Origin: Flavivirga spongiicola
Lineage (GTDB): Bacteria; Bacteroidota; Bacteroidia; Flavobacteriales; Flavobacteriaceae
Reading direction: 5' to 3'
DNA length: 64,000 nucleotides
Assembly (NCBI RefSeq): GCF_030540825.1
Contig: NZ_JAUOEO010000001.1
Span: 2,143,001-2,207,000 of the forward strand
The position numbers and the translations under genes were made by a program. Below, piece after piece: positions 26,426-36,246 of the stretch (positions are counted from its first letter, which is position 1; every line of letters starts with the position of its first letter). The notes under the pieces are model-generated. The model was not told the origin of the DNA. It did not search any database and saw only the letters and a list, made by a program, of their open reading frames with translations.

Positions 26426-28224
26426 TCATTCAACTTTAAAACAGCCATAAACGCTTGCTGAGGTATTTCTACATTACCTACTTGGCGCATACGTTTTTTT
26501 CCTTTCTTCTGTTTTTCCAGAAGTTTACGCTTACGCGAAATATCACCTCCGTAACATTTTGCAGTAACATCTTTACGAAGTGCTTTAATAGTTTCTCTTG
26601 AAATAATTTTTGCTCCAATTGCTGCTTGAATAGGAATATCAAATTGCTGACGCGGAATAAGTTCTTTTAGCTTTTCACACATTTTTTTACCAATACTCTG
26701 AGCATTATCAGCATGAATTAAGGCAGAAAGCGCATCAACAGGTAATGCATTTAATAAAATGTCTAAACGTACAAGCTTAGAAGTTTTCATACCTATTGGA
26801 TGGTAATCGAAAGAAGCGTACCCTTTTGAAACAGTTTTTAAGCGATCGTAAAAATCAAAAACAATTTCAGCCAAAGGCATTTCAAAAGTTAGCTCTACGC
26901 GTTCTGTTGTTAAATACGTTTGATTTTGAACAAGCCCTCTTTTTTCAATACAAAGCGACATCACATTACCAACAAAATCAGATTTGGTAATGATAGTTGC
27001 TTTAATATAGGGCTCTTCAACACGGTTAACAGTTGAAGGGTCTGGCAAATCGGATGGGTTATTTACTATAAAAGCCTCATCAGGGTTTTTATTTGTAAAA
27101 GCATGGTACGATACATTGGGAACCGTAGTAATCACAGTCATATCAAACTCACGTTCTAAACGCTCCTGGATAATTTCCATATGTAGCATACCTAAGAAAC
27201 CACAACGAAAACCAAAACCTAAAGCCGCAGAACTTTCTGGAGCAAATACTAACGAAGCATCGTTTAGTTGTAGTTTCTCCATCGAGTTACGAAGCTCTTC
27301 GTAATCTTCTGTATCAACAGGGTAAATACCCGCAAAAACCATAGGTTTAACATCTTCGAAGCCTTCAACAATATTGGTTGTTGGGTTTGCGAAATCGGTA
27401 ATGGTATCTCCAACTTTTACTTCTTTAGCTGTTTTAATACCTGTTATTAAATAACCAACGTCACCGGTTTTTACGCTTTGTTTTGCAACTTGATTCAGTT
27501 TTAATGTTCCAACCTCGTCCGCAAAATACTCTTTATCTGTTGCAACGAATTTAATTTTTTGACCTTTTTTAATTTCACCATTAAAAACTCTAAAATAGGT
27601 TTCAATACCTCTAAAAGTATTATAGACAGAATCAAAAATTAAGGCTTGTAAAGGGGCGTCTGGATCTCCTTTTGGAGCAGGTACGCGATCTATAATGGCT
27701 GCTAAAATATTATCAACTCCAAAACCTGTTTTCCCACTGGCATGAATAACCTCTTCTGGATCGCAACCTAATAAATCTACGATATCGTCGGTTACTTCCT
27801 CTGGGTTAGCACTTGGTAAATCTACTTTATTTAATATAGGAATAATTTCCAAGTCATTTTCTAAGGCTAAATACAAATTAGAAATCGTTTGCGCTTGTAT
27901 GCTTTGTGCAGCATCTACAATAAGTAAAGCCCCTTCGCAGGCAGCAATAGATCGAGACACTTCATACGAGAAATCTACGTGACCCGGCGTATCAATTAAA
28001 TTTAGAATATATTGTTCGCCATTAAGTTCATATTCCATTTGAATGGCATGCGACTTGATAGTAATGCCACGTTCGCGCTCTAAATCCATACTATCAAGTA
28101 GTTGAGCTTGTTGCTCTCTGGCAGTTACTGATCCTGTATAATCTAATAAACGGTCTGCGAGTGTACTCTTACCGTGATCTATATGTGCAATAATGCAAAA
28201 GTTTCTAATATGCTTCATAGTCAA
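26422..28224 (-). CDS. lepA: Elongation factor 4 (LepA)
   Basis: The 600-residue translational GTPase back-translocates ribosomes. G1 is [10 protein letters not shown]3 DTPGHVDF and G4 NKVD. The C-terminal [19 protein letters not shown] segment is the LepA-specific domain. It is a core gene of standard length. Confidence 0.97.
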   Translation of the reverse strand: MTMKHIRNFCIIAHIDHGKSTLADRLLDYTGSVTAREQQAQLLDSMDLERERGITIKSHAIQMEYELNGEQYILNLIDTPGHVDFSYEVSRSIAACEGALLIVDAAQSIQAQTISNLYLALENDLEIIPILNKVDLPSANPEEVTDDIVDLLGCDPEEVIHASGKTGFGVDNILAAIIDRVPAPKGDPDAPLQALIFDSVYNTFRGIETYFRVFNGEIKKGQKIKFVATDKEYFADEVGTLKLNQVAKQSVKTGDVGYLITGIKTAKEVKVGDTITDFANPTTNIVEGFEDVKPMVFAGIYPVDTEDYEELRNSMEKLQLNDASLVFAPESSAALGFGFRCGFLGMLHMEIIQERLEREFDMTVITTVPNVSYHAFTNKNPDEAFIVNNPSDLPDPSTVNRVEEPYIKATIITKSDFVGNVMSLCIEKRGLVQNQTYLTTERVELTFEMPLAEIVFDFYDRLKTVSKGYASFDYHPIGMKTSKLVRLDILLNALPVDALSALIHADNAQSIGKKMCEKLKELIPRQQFDIPIQAAIGAKIISRETIKALRKDVTAKCYGGDISRKRKLLEKQKKGKKRMRQVGNVEIPQQAFMAVLKLND

Positions 28225-28397
28225 AATAGCTGTCTAAAACAGCGACTGCAAAGATAGTTAAATATGTTTGTGATTGACAACAGCTAAAGAATCTAATTCA
28301 TGCAGTTTACAAGCCAAATTTGCAGTTGGCAAGAAATCGGTTTGTATAACATGACGAATAAAGTTCATTTGTAGTATAAATATTTAAATTTACCGTT

Positions 28398-30248
28398 ATG
28401 AAAAAATTATGCCCCTTCTTATTCTTTCTGTTTATAGGAATTGCATCTTTTGCCCAAGAAACTGAAAAATTACCAATACAACCTTGGAAAGATATTCTTG
28501 AAATGAACAGCAATGCATATTTCCCTATTACAAAATGGGCAACAAATATTGATGTTAAATTGAAAGGGACTTACACTGAAGCTGATTCACTAACCATTGA
28601 TAAAATTGTAAAAAAGTTAGATGCTTTAACCGAAACGATATCAATTAAATTTTCAAATACCGAAGATTCAAATCTTGAATTACATTTTTTAGACACTCTT
28701 GCGAAAGACGTGAATAATGTCAATAGTACTATAACAGGGCGTTATGGTCCTAACACTGGTTCTGGGTACACAAGTGGAGAGTTTTATATTTATAAGATTG
28801 ATAAAACAGATTTGGAAGTCCAAAGTTCCTTAGAATCGAGGTTAGCAAAAATACTGGTTAATGGCTCATTTATATTTCTAAAGAGAAAAGAAAAAAGAAA
28901 CAGTGTTTTCAATCCCTTAGTGGGAAATAATAACAGCACGACCCCACTGAATCAAGAGGATATGTCTATTATAAAAGAAGTCTATAGAAAAGACTATGAA
29001 GACCGGTTAAAAACAGCCGAATCGCAATTTGAATTAGTTGTTGAAAATATTAGAAATGAAAGAATCTCACAAAGGAAGAAATCAATTTGGTGGGTAAAAA
29101 ACCCTGTTTCGGTTCTTATTTTACCAGCACTTATTTTGTTTTTAGCTTTTGTCTTTGTTATTAAAAAAATTAATCAATCACTAGTTCCTAAAATTGAAAA
29201 GGAATGGCTTCGGTTTGGAGTTATGACTTTAATAGCATTATTTTTTGCTGATATAATAATAGTGCTTTGTGTATCTGTCTATGATTTTTTAACAATACCT
29301 GATGACTATCGTTTTGTTCCTGTAATAAGAAACGATACAATTATATCAACTACAATTTTACTGGTTTTTGTATTTCCTTTTATATTTTTACTTCGTTTTA
29401 TTGAGTTAAAAATTAGTAAAAGTTCACGTCAAATTTTTACAAAGACAGTATTGATTTTCATATCGACAGGATTTTTACCTTTTGTTATTTTCTTGTCACT
29501 TATATATTTTACTAATGGTGTTCATGATAGTCAACGGTTTTATATTGTATCCCAAGTATTTATGTATTTAATGGCAATTGCTTCTATAAGAGCTTTTGTT
29601 AGCTATTTTATTTTTAAAGAACGAAACTTAATTGAAGAAAACGAAAAAAAACTTTCTAACTTAAGAGAATTAAAAACCAAGGCAGAACTAAAATCTTTAC
29701 AATCACAAATCAATCCACATTTTTTATATAACTCACTAAATTCCATTGCAAGTTTAGCGCCAATAGATGCTAGAAGAACACAGAAAATGGCCTATTCTTT
29801 GTCCGATTTGTTTAAATATTCTATCAATAGAAAAGGAAAAAAGGTGAGTACAATAAAGGATGAAATTGACATGGTGAAAACCTATTTAGAGATAGAAAAA
29901 ATTCGCTTTGGTGATCGGTTGGAGTTTATTATTGAGGTTAATAATGAGCTGGAGGGACACAAGATTCCACTATTTTTAATACAACCTTTAGTTGAAAATG
30001 CGGTGAAGCATGGTATCTCTCAAAATGAAGGAAAAGGTGAAATTGCTTTAAAAATTAAAAAAGAGGATAATAAAATTAATATTTCAGTTTCTGATAACGG
30101 GCCAGATTTTCCAGAAGGTTTATTGAGTGGTCATGGTTTGCAAACCGTTTATGATTTGTTACGATTGAGCTATAAAGATGAAGCATCTTTAAATTGGACA
30201 AATACGCCAGAAAAAATGATTACCATTACAATTCCAGAAACGATATAA
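28398..30248 (+). CDS. LytS-type sensor histidine kinase with periplasmic domain
   Basis: The 616-residue protein has a signal peptide (about 1-20, SFAQ). A periplasmic region of about 210 residues with a DUF2927-like feel precedes about five membrane spans (about 236-255, 272-297, 312-335, 350-372, 380-405). The cytoplasmic part is a His_kinase/LytS-type transmitter: LQSQINPHFLYNSLNS (His at about 441) and LIQPLVENAVKHG (N box, about 528-541). The LytTR response regulator starts 1 bp after its stop, so they form a two-gene operon. Confidence 0.9.
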   Translation: MKKLCPFLFFLFIGIASFAQETEKLPIQPWKDILEMNSNAYFPITKWATNIDVKLKGTYTEADSLTIDKIVKKLDALTETISIKFSNTEDSNLELHFLDTLAKDVNNVNSTITGRYGPNTGSGYTSGEFYIYKIDKTDLEVQSSLESRLAKILVNGSFIFLKRKEKRNSVFNPLVGNNNSTTPLNQEDMSIIKEVYRKDYEDRLKTAESQFELVVENIRNERISQRKKSIWWVKNPVSVLILPALILFLAFVFVIKKINQSLVPKIEKEWLRFGVMTLIALFFADIIIVLCVSVYDFLTIPDDYRFVPVIRNDTIISTTILLVFVFPFIFLLRFIELKISKSSRQIFTKTVLIFISTGFLPFVIFLSLIYFTNGVHDSQRFYIVSQVFMYLMAIASIRAFVSYFIFKERNLIEENEKKLSNLRELKTKAELKSLQSQINPHFLYNSLNSIASLAPIDARRTQKMAYSLSDLFKYSINRKGKKVSTIKDEIDMVKTYLEIEKIRFGDRLEFIIEVNNELEGHKIPLFLIQPLVENAVKHGISQNEGKGEIALKIKKEDNKINISVSDNGPDFPEGLLSGHGLQTVYDLLRLSYKDEASLNWTNTPEKMITITIPETI

Positions 30249-30249
30249 G

Positions 30250-31011
30250 ATGGACAAACCGTATTCAGCAATTATTATAGACGATGAAGCGCCTGCCAGA
30301 GAAGGTCTGCAAAACCTACTAAAAGAATTCCCTGAAACTTTTAGTATTATAGCTACTGCTCAAAATGGCACAGAAGCTCAAGAACAGATAGAACGTTTAA
30401 ATCCTGATATTATTTTTTTAGATATAGAAATGCCAGGGTGCACAGGTTTTGATTTGTTAGGAAGACTCAAAACGATTCCCATGGTTGTTTTTTGTACTGC
30501 CTACGATCAATATTCTCTGGAAGCTTTTGAGACTAATAGCATTGATTATTTGGTAAAGCCTGTAAAGTTAGAACGGATCGAGAAAACAGTCGAGAAACTA
30601 AAGTCTTTTGAAAAAAGTATGTCTTCGGATCAAATTTTAAAGGTGTTAAAAGCCATTTCTAATCAAAAAGAAGTCAATAAAATGACATCTATTACGGTTA
30701 GAAAAAACGACAAATTAATTTTTATAAAATTAGAGGCCATTGCTTATTTTGAAGCTGATAATAATTATACAACCATTTATTCGGATACTGGAGCTTACCT
30801 GAGCACAGAATCCATTTCTGGTTTAGAGCAAAAACTACCTGATAATTTTTTAAGAGTTCACAGGTCTATGATTATTAATAAAGATCATGTGAATGACATT
30901 CAAAAGTACTTTAATAGTAGATATATAATCACCCTAAGAGATAAAAAGAAAACGAGCATTACAACCGGGAGGAGTTATAATGAGATTATTAAAGAGTGGA
31001 TAAGTGTTTAA
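30250..31011 (+). CDS. LytTR-family response regulator
   Basis: The 253-residue protein has a receiver domain with D11/D12, phospho-acceptor Asp58 (IIFLDIEMPG) and a Lys in YLVKPV. The C-terminal LytTR DNA-binding domain (about 150-250) has the VRKNDKLIFIKLEAIAYFEA and FLRVHRSMIINKDHV motifs. It works with the adjacent LytS-type kinase. The gene converges on the small membrane-protein gene at 31037. Confidence 0.93.
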   Translation: MDKPYSAIIIDDEAPAREGLQNLLKEFPETFSIIATAQNGTEAQEQIERLNPDIIFLDIEMPGCTGFDLLGRLKTIPMVVFCTAYDQYSLEAFETNSIDYLVKPVKLERIEKTVEKLKSFEKSMSSDQILKVLKAISNQKEVNKMTSITVRKNDKLIFIKLEAIAYFEADNNYTTIYSDTGAYLSTESISGLEQKLPDNFLRVHRSMIINKDHVNDIQKYFNSRYIITLRDKKKTSITTGRSYNEIIKEWISV

Positions 31012-31036
31012 TTATTATGGTGCCTTGCTCTAAAAA

Positions 31037-31216
31037 TTATAACATCATACCACCACAAATACCGAAGCTTATAATGACATAAACAGCAGCTAAAATAAAT
31101 AATACTTTGGCTGCTTTTTTGTTTTTTTCACGAATAGCAAATCCAATAATAGCTAGTAAAATAGCTGGTCCAAGCATGATCGCTAGTATTAAGTATACCA
31201 AGCCATCTAAATTCAT
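31037..31216 (-). CDS. 59-residue membrane protein, paralogue of the gene at 31420-31623
   Basis: I prefer the ATG at 31216 (MNLDGLVYLIL) over the upstream one at 31273, since it is preceded by AGAAGG and gives a protein matching its neighbour. Two membrane spans flank a basic loop (REKNKKAAKV). The segment KKAAKVLFILAAVYVIISFG closely parallels KTAKVLGIITAVYLIISLG in the gene at 31420-31623, so the two arose by duplication. It is the last gene of the Lgt-like/radical SAM operon. Function unknown. Confidence 0.7.
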   Translation of the reverse strand: MNLDGLVYLILAIMLGPAILLAIIGFAIREKNKKAAKVLFILAAVYVIISFGICGGMML

Positions 31217-31224
31217 ATTTCCTT

Positions 31225-31404
31225 CTAATACCAATTTGAATATAAAATGTCCCATGTCGACTCGTTTACCCAATCAAGTTGAGTACAGGCTTTTTTAAAT
31301 CTAAATACCTTGTTCATAAATTCCGTAACGATGCTATGCAATCTAATCACAGCGTTTTTATATTTTAAAATAACGTCGTCTTTAATACGATATTTTATAC
31401 TCAA
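31225..31404 (-). CDS. Possible 59-codon ORF with TTG start
   Basis: Between the two mini membrane-protein genes an open frame runs from TTG (31404) to TAG (31225). It encodes a hydrophilic, aromatic-rich peptide ending DILYSNWY. No ATG gives more than 30 residues and no homology is recognised, so this may be non-coding spacer. I list it because the gap would otherwise be unexplained. Confidence 0.25.
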   Translation of the reverse strand: MSIKYRIKDDVILKYKNAVIRLHSIVTEFMNKVFRFKKACTQLDWVNESTWDILYSNWY

Positions 31405-31419
31405 ATTAGTATGAAAATA

Positions 31420-31623
31420 TCATAAAGTCATAATGCCGCAATAGCCTAAGCTAATTATTAAATAAACCGCAGTAATAATACCTAGAACTTTGGCTGTTTT
31501 TGGTTTTTTCCGTCTTAAAGTTAGAGCAATAATTCCTAAAATAATTGGTATCCCAAAGAAAAATAATAAAAACAGTAATATGACAATGGTGTAATCGCCT
31601 CCTTCAATTAAAAGTGTGGTCAT
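31420..31623 (-). CDS. 67-residue membrane protein, paralogue of 31037-31216
   Basis: Two hydrophobic spans (about 13-37 and 46-66) flank a basic loop (RRKKPKTAK). The second span and following CG-containing tail match the downstream paralogue. It starts 9 bp after the stop of the radical SAM gene, so it is almost certainly cotranscribed. Small two-span proteins of this type may act as partners for membrane enzymes, which is inference here. Confidence 0.72.
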   Translation of the reverse strand: MTTLLIEGGDYTIVILLFLLFFFGIPIILGIIALTLRRKKPKTAKVLGIITAVYLIISLGYCGIMTL

Positions 31624-31632
31624 AATATTTCG

Positions 31633-33024
31633 TTATATTTCGTTTCTAAGTGTTTCTAATCTCGCTTTTTTATCATCCCTATAAAATAAATTCATAGTTT
31701 CAAACGGGATAATTTTATTGTCTTTATCTACAATATGAACGCAAGATTTTTTAATAGCTCGCACATCAAAATTATAAGCATCAATAAATTGCATGATAAT
31801 GACCCTAAATAAATTATCGTAGCCCAAATTTGGTGCATCAATGTTTGGCAAACAACACATAATTGACTTTAAATTTTCTTCGGCAACTTCAACAGAGTTT
31901 CCCGTACTAAAAAGTTCTATCATTTTACCTTGAAGACTTTCATCTTGCTCATAAATAATAGTGTTTTTACTATTATCTAATAAATCATTGGGGTTTATAT
32001 ATCTGGTTAACGGAAATACCTCTTCTCCCAATTTAAGTGCGTATCCCATGACCAAAGCATCTGGATTACAGGGTACAGGAAGCAAATCGTCTGGATTGAA
32101 AATAGTGGTTTGTTCCATGATTTTTCGACGTACCTCTGTGAGTGTCATTCTATCGGTTTCTGGATTAAAATGTTCCAGTCTACCAGCAATTTGCGTTGGT
32201 TGAAGTGTAACACCCCGAACACATTTTTGCTTTAAAGCAAAGTCTATTATTTTACCTATTTCGTGATCGTTTAACCCTTTTTGAAGGGTGACTACCAGTG
32301 TGGTTGATAAATTAAGTTGGTTTAAATTTTCAATGGCTTGTTTCCTTATATCATTTAAGTGGGCGCCACGGAGTTCTTGTAATACACTGTTTTCAAAAGA
32401 ATCAAATTGAAGATAAATTTCAAAATCTGGTGCATAGGTTTTTAGTTTTTCCGCGAAAGCAAAATCTTTTGCAATTTTAATCCCATTGGTATTCAACATT
32501 AAATGGCGAATGGGTAATGATTTTGCATAATCTAAAATTTCAAAAAATTGTGGATGAATGGTGGGTTCGCCACCACTAATTTGTACGACATCTGGTTCTT
32601 TTTCGTTAGCGACGATGGTATTCAACATGGTTTTTACTTCTTGTAAAGTACGATGTCTTCCGTAAGTTGGTGATGAGCCCGCATAACAGGTCGGACAGGT
32701 TAAATTACAACGGTCTGTAACCTCAACAACGGTTAAACAGGAATGTTGTTCGTGGTCTGGACACAAACCACAGTCGTAAGGGCAGCCATAATCTGTTTTA
32801 GTATTAAATTTATAGGGCGTTTCAGAAGGTTTATTATAGTTTCTTATGTTTTTATAATAGGCTATATCGTCGGCTATTAACACTTTAGAATTACCGTGTT
32901 CATTGCAGCGTTTTAACATATAAACATGGTCGTTTTCGAACACAATTTTGGCATCGACACGTTTTAAACATTCCGGGCAAAGGCTTAACGTAAAATCATA
33001 GTAGGTATATTTTCTAACGGGCAT
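31633..33024 (-). CDS. Cys-rich radical SAM protein resembling tetraether-lipid synthase family
   Basis: The 463-residue protein has the radical SAM cluster motif CNLTCPTC (C106, C110, C113) and SGGEP (about 154). N-terminal to it are a CPEC pair (C16, C19), C40, and CPYDCGLC (C81, C85, C88) with C96; CC and another Cys lie near the C-terminus. This layout of extra cysteines around VVEVTDRCNLTCPTCYAG resembles the archaeal Tes/MJ0619 family, which joins lipid tails by C-C bond formation and uses auxiliary iron sites. The start overlaps the Lgt-like gene by 11 bp. The lipid link is reinforced by that neighbour, but the reaction is not shown by sequence. Confidence 0.8.
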   Translation of the reverse strand: MPVRKYTYYDFTLSLCPECLKRVDAKIVFENDHVYMLKRCNEHGNSKVLIADDIAYYKNIRNYNKPSETPYKFNTKTDYGCPYDCGLCPDHEQHSCLTVVEVTDRCNLTCPTCYAGSSPTYGRHRTLQEVKTMLNTIVANEKEPDVVQISGGEPTIHPQFFEILDYAKSLPIRHLMLNTNGIKIAKDFAFAEKLKTYAPDFEIYLQFDSFENSVLQELRGAHLNDIRKQAIENLNQLNLSTTLVVTLQKGLNDHEIGKIIDFALKQKCVRGVTLQPTQIAGRLEHFNPETDRMTLTEVRRKIMEQTTIFNPDDLLPVPCNPDALVMGYALKLGEEVFPLTRYINPNDLLDNSKNTIIYEQDESLQGKMIELFSTGNSVEVAEENLKSIMCCLPNIDAPNLGYDNLFRVIIMQFIDAYNFDVRAIKKSCVHIVDKDNKIIPFETMNLFYRDDKKARLETLRNEI

Positions 33025-33757
33025 TTTTAAAAATGTTTAAAATGGTTTTGTGGTAATAAAGCAAACAAATTAGACATAATATTTGAATTGTGCTTAATCC
33101 GAAGAGATAAAACACATTTGGTTTTAAAAGCTCTATGAAGAATCTGAATGTAAAATAGATAATCATAAACCATTTAAATAGGTCGCCATTTTTTAAGGTT
33201 GATCTGTTTCTGATACGTTTTAAACTGAAAAACAGAATAATTAGAAATATCAATTCGTATAGAGCTACAGGGTGACGTAACAAGCCATCCCCTAAATCCA
33301 TGCCAAAAATAGAAATTGTTTTTGTACCATAAGTAAATTCATTTATGCCAGACAAAAAGCACCCAACCCGTCCAATAAAAATACCTAGAATAATCGGGAA
33401 CACAAATAAATCACCAGATGATTGGATTTCACCGATGCGTTTTTTAGCTATTTCGACACCTAGTAAACCGCCAAATAATCCACCCATAATGGTTTTTGTA
33501 TTGAGTAGTTGAATGATGTTTTCTTGTGATATGTTAACAAAGGGGTTTTCTAAAAACCCAACGAGTCTGGAACCTATTAAAGCGCCAAGTGCAGCACCTA
33601 AAATAATAGAGAGCCTATTGTTTGATGAAATAACATCGCTGCTTTTTCTTCTTAGAAGTACGTAATACCGAAAGGCTATAAAAAATGCCAGGTATTCTAA
33701 AACCAGATGGATATTTATGTTATAACCAAAAAGAATGGGTTCGTAGGGAATATTCAA
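33014..33757 (-). CDS. Divergent Lgt-like membrane protein lacking the catalytic His
   Basis: The 247-residue protein has about seven membrane helices and the overall Lgt pattern: ALIGSRLVGFL, TIMGGLFGG, GIFIGRVGCFLSG (equivalent of the Arg-containing GRxGNxxNGE) and LLRHPVALYE. Canonical prolipoprotein diacylglyceryl transferases have HGG where this has MGG (Met91), and NGE is replaced by SGI, so classical lipoprotein transferase activity is doubtful. The start is TTG at 33757, since an in-frame stop lies two codons upstream. It is the first gene of the operon with the radical SAM protein. Confidence 0.8.
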   Translation of the reverse strand: MNIPYEPILFGYNINIHLVLEYLAFFIAFRYYVLLRRKSSDVISSNNRLSIILGAALGALIGSRLVGFLENPFVNISQENIIQLLNTKTIMGGLFGGLLGVEIAKKRIGEIQSSGDLFVFPIILGIFIGRVGCFLSGINEFTYGTKTISIFGMDLGDGLLRHPVALYELIFLIILFFSLKRIRNRSTLKNGDLFKWFMIIYFTFRFFIELLKPNVFYLFGLSTIQILCLICLLYYHKTILNIFKNAR

Positions 33758-33846
33758 AAATTAAAATTTGGTTTTAAAAATACAACAATATTAGAGTGAA
33801 TAATTAATTTGATTAAAAAACAGTAATTTTGCCCAAAATTTAGATT

Positions 33847-34842
33847 GTGGTAAAAATAGACAACATAGAACTTCCAGATTTCCCATTGCTTTTAGCTCCG
33901 ATGGAAGATGTTAGCGATCCACCGTTTCGTGCTTTGTGCAAGGAACAGGGAGCTGATGTTGTATATACTGAGTTTGTATCTAGTGAAGGTTTAATTCGTA
34001 ATGCTGCAAAAAGTGTTATGAAGTTGGATATTTACGAGAAAGAACGCCCTGTGGGTATTCAAATTTTTGGAGCCAATTTAGATAGTATGTTGCAGACCAT
34101 TGACATTGTTTCGGCTTCAAAACCAGATATTATCGATATTAATTTTGGGTGCCCTGTAAAAAAAGTGGTGAGTAAGGGAGCCGGTGCAGGTATCTTAAAA
34201 GATATCTGTTTGATGGAAAGCCTCACAGCCGAAATGGTGAAACGCACTAATATACCTATTACTGTGAAAACACGCCTGGGTTGGGATCATGATTCTATAA
34301 AAATAGTTGAGGTTGCAGAAAGATTGCAGGATGTTGGTTGTAAGGCTATTGCTATACATGGGCGCACCCGAGCGCAAATGTATAAAGGAGATGCCGATTG
34401 GAAACCTATTGCTGAGGTAAAAAACAATCCGCGAATGCATATTCCTGTGTTTGGAAATGGTGATATAGTTAGTCCGGAAAAAGCTATGGAAATGAGAGAT
34501 AGTTATGGGTTGGATGGGGCTATGATTGGTCGTGCTACTATTGGGAATCCATGGTTTTTTAAACAAGTAAAGCATTATTTTAAAACAGGTGAGCATTTAG
34601 CACCTATTTCTTTAGCGGAGCGTGTTGAAGCTGCTCGCAGGCATTTACAAATGGCTATTGATTGGAAAGGTGAAATTTTGGGCGTTTTTGAAACTCGCAG
34701 ACATTACACTAATTATTTTAAAGGCATTCCGCATTTTAAAGACTACCGTATGAAAATGGTAACTAGTGACCACTCAGCAGATGTGTTTGCTGCTTTTGAT
34801 GAGGTGTTAGAAAAGTTTTCAGATTATCAGTTTACTGAATAA
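33847..34842 (+). CDS. dusB: tRNA-dihydrouridine synthase (DusB/NifR3 type)
   Basis: The 331-residue flavoenzyme reduces uridines in tRNA. Motifs include LLAPMEDVSDPPFR, DINFGCPVKKV with the catalytic Cys, KTRLGWD and AIHGRTRAQMYKG. The start is GTG at 33847, since an in-frame TAG lies two codons upstream; a possible -7 element TAATTTTG is at 33824-33831. Confidence 0.93.
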   Translation: MVKIDNIELPDFPLLLAPMEDVSDPPFRALCKEQGADVVYTEFVSSEGLIRNAAKSVMKLDIYEKERPVGIQIFGANLDSMLQTIDIVSASKPDIIDINFGCPVKKVVSKGAGAGILKDICLMESLTAEMVKRTNIPITVKTRLGWDHDSIKIVEVAERLQDVGCKAIAIHGRTRAQMYKGDADWKPIAEVKNNPRMHIPVFGNGDIVSPEKAMEMRDSYGLDGAMIGRATIGNPWFFKQVKHYFKTGEHLAPISLAERVEAARRHLQMAIDWKGEILGVFETRRHYTNYFKGIPHFKDYRMKMVTSDHSADVFAAFDEVLEKFSDYQFTE

Positions 34843-34988
34843 TTTACTCGATGATCGAGATTTTTAATATTTTTTCCCTACAAATGCTTCTTGAGCTTTC
34901 TCCAAGGTCATTTATTTTTTGTAAGTACTAAATTTCCTCACTTGAAATAACTGTAATAGGGCACTATTTTTATGGCAATCCGCTCAAA

Positions 34989-36194
34989 TTAATAGTTTTT
35001 CACTAATGATTTTGAAATTCTTACGGATGCAATTTTAGAGGCAATACTACCTAAAACCGAAATGGTTATAAATACAATAAAAAAGTTTTCAACCTTTATA
35101 GTCATTGGATAAGCTAAGGATGGTGTTATCATAACCAAACCAAATATTTTTTGAACCCCTGTAACTATTAATGCTACACCTAAGCCTATAATACCGCCTA
35201 CAATACTCATTAAACTGCCTTGTAAAAAGAAAATTTTACGGATATCTTTTATGGTGGCCCCCAAATTAAAGAGGGTGCTTAAGCTTCTCTTTTTATCTAA
35301 CATCATCATGATTAGCGACCCTATAACATTAAAAAAAGCAATGATTAATACCAAAGTAAATATTAAATATACGGCAAGGTTTTCGGTGTTTAACATTTTA
35401 TAAAGCGCATCGTTAAGCTGTGCTCTGTTTTTTAAAACAATTTTGTCCCCCATAATAGCTTGAATCTTTTGCTTGGCAAGTTCTTCTTCAACACCTTCAT
35501 TAAGTTTAAATTCTAAAGCAGATACTTGATTGGGTTTATAATTTAAGAGGTTTTTAGCTAAATCTAAGGATGCATATACATAGGTGTCATTTAATGTTTC
35601 ATTTATGTAAAATACACCAACATTAATAGCATTAACTGTGCTAAATGCATTTTTATTAGAGGTTATTTGCCCCTTCCCAGGTTTTGGTACATAAATATTT
35701 ATGGTTTTTGACAAATCTAAAACGCCTAGGGATAAGTTCTTTGAAATGCCCCAACCCACTACAATATGATTGGATTTTTGACTTAGCCAATTACCATGAT
35801 CTATTTTAGATTCAATATTAACGACGTCTTTAAAGTGCTTATCAACGCCTTTAATAGTTGCTAAATAGTTTTTATCATTGCAGACAATAGCAACACGTTC
35901 TTCAATAATTTTAGAGAACAGCGCTATTTCTTCTAAATCGTTTAGTTTAGAAATATCATCTTCATTCAAAAGAAACGATTTGCCAATTGAAGGCTCAGCT
36001 TTTAAATCGGGATCAACAACACTGGAAAATTCAAGTGTAAAGTCTTTTAAACCTGCAAAACCAGATAGCACAATAAATAATGATGCTGCTCCAAGTATAA
36101 CGCCAATAATGGCAATTATAGTTATAAAATTAATAGCATTGTTACTGCTTTTAGTGCGTAAATAACGTTTTGCTATATATAATGGGAAGTGCAT
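34989..36194 (-). CDS. FtsX-like ABC transporter permease (LolC/LolE type)
   Basis: The 401-residue protein has the LolC/E layout: an N-terminal span preceded by YIAKRYLRTKS, a periplasmic domain of about 220 residues (MacB-PCD-like), and three C-terminal spans with LSTLFNLGATIKDIRKIFFLQG. It should act in lipoprotein release from the inner membrane or a related export. The ATPase partner is not adjacent. It lies upstream of dusB's convergent end and downstream of rbfA in the same direction. Confidence 0.88.
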   Translation of the reverse strand: MHFPLYIAKRYLRTKSSNNAINFITIIAIIGVILGAASLFIVLSGFAGLKDFTLEFSSVVDPDLKAEPSIGKSFLLNEDDISKLNDLEEIALFSKIIEERVAIVCNDKNYLATIKGVDKHFKDVVNIESKIDHGNWLSQKSNHIVVGWGISKNLSLGVLDLSKTINIYVPKPGKGQITSNKNAFSTVNAINVGVFYINETLNDTYVYASLDLAKNLLNYKPNQVSALEFKLNEGVEEELAKQKIQAIMGDKIVLKNRAQLNDALYKMLNTENLAVYLIFTLVLIIAFFNVIGSLIMMMLDKKRSLSTLFNLGATIKDIRKIFFLQGSLMSIVGGIIGLGVALIVTGVQKIFGLVMITPSLAYPMTIKVENFFIVFITISVLGSIASKIASVRISKSLVKNY

Positions 36195-36246
36195 GTTTAA
36201 ATTAGTAAATAAATAAGTTTTTTAATTTGAGGTTTTTAAAAAATGA

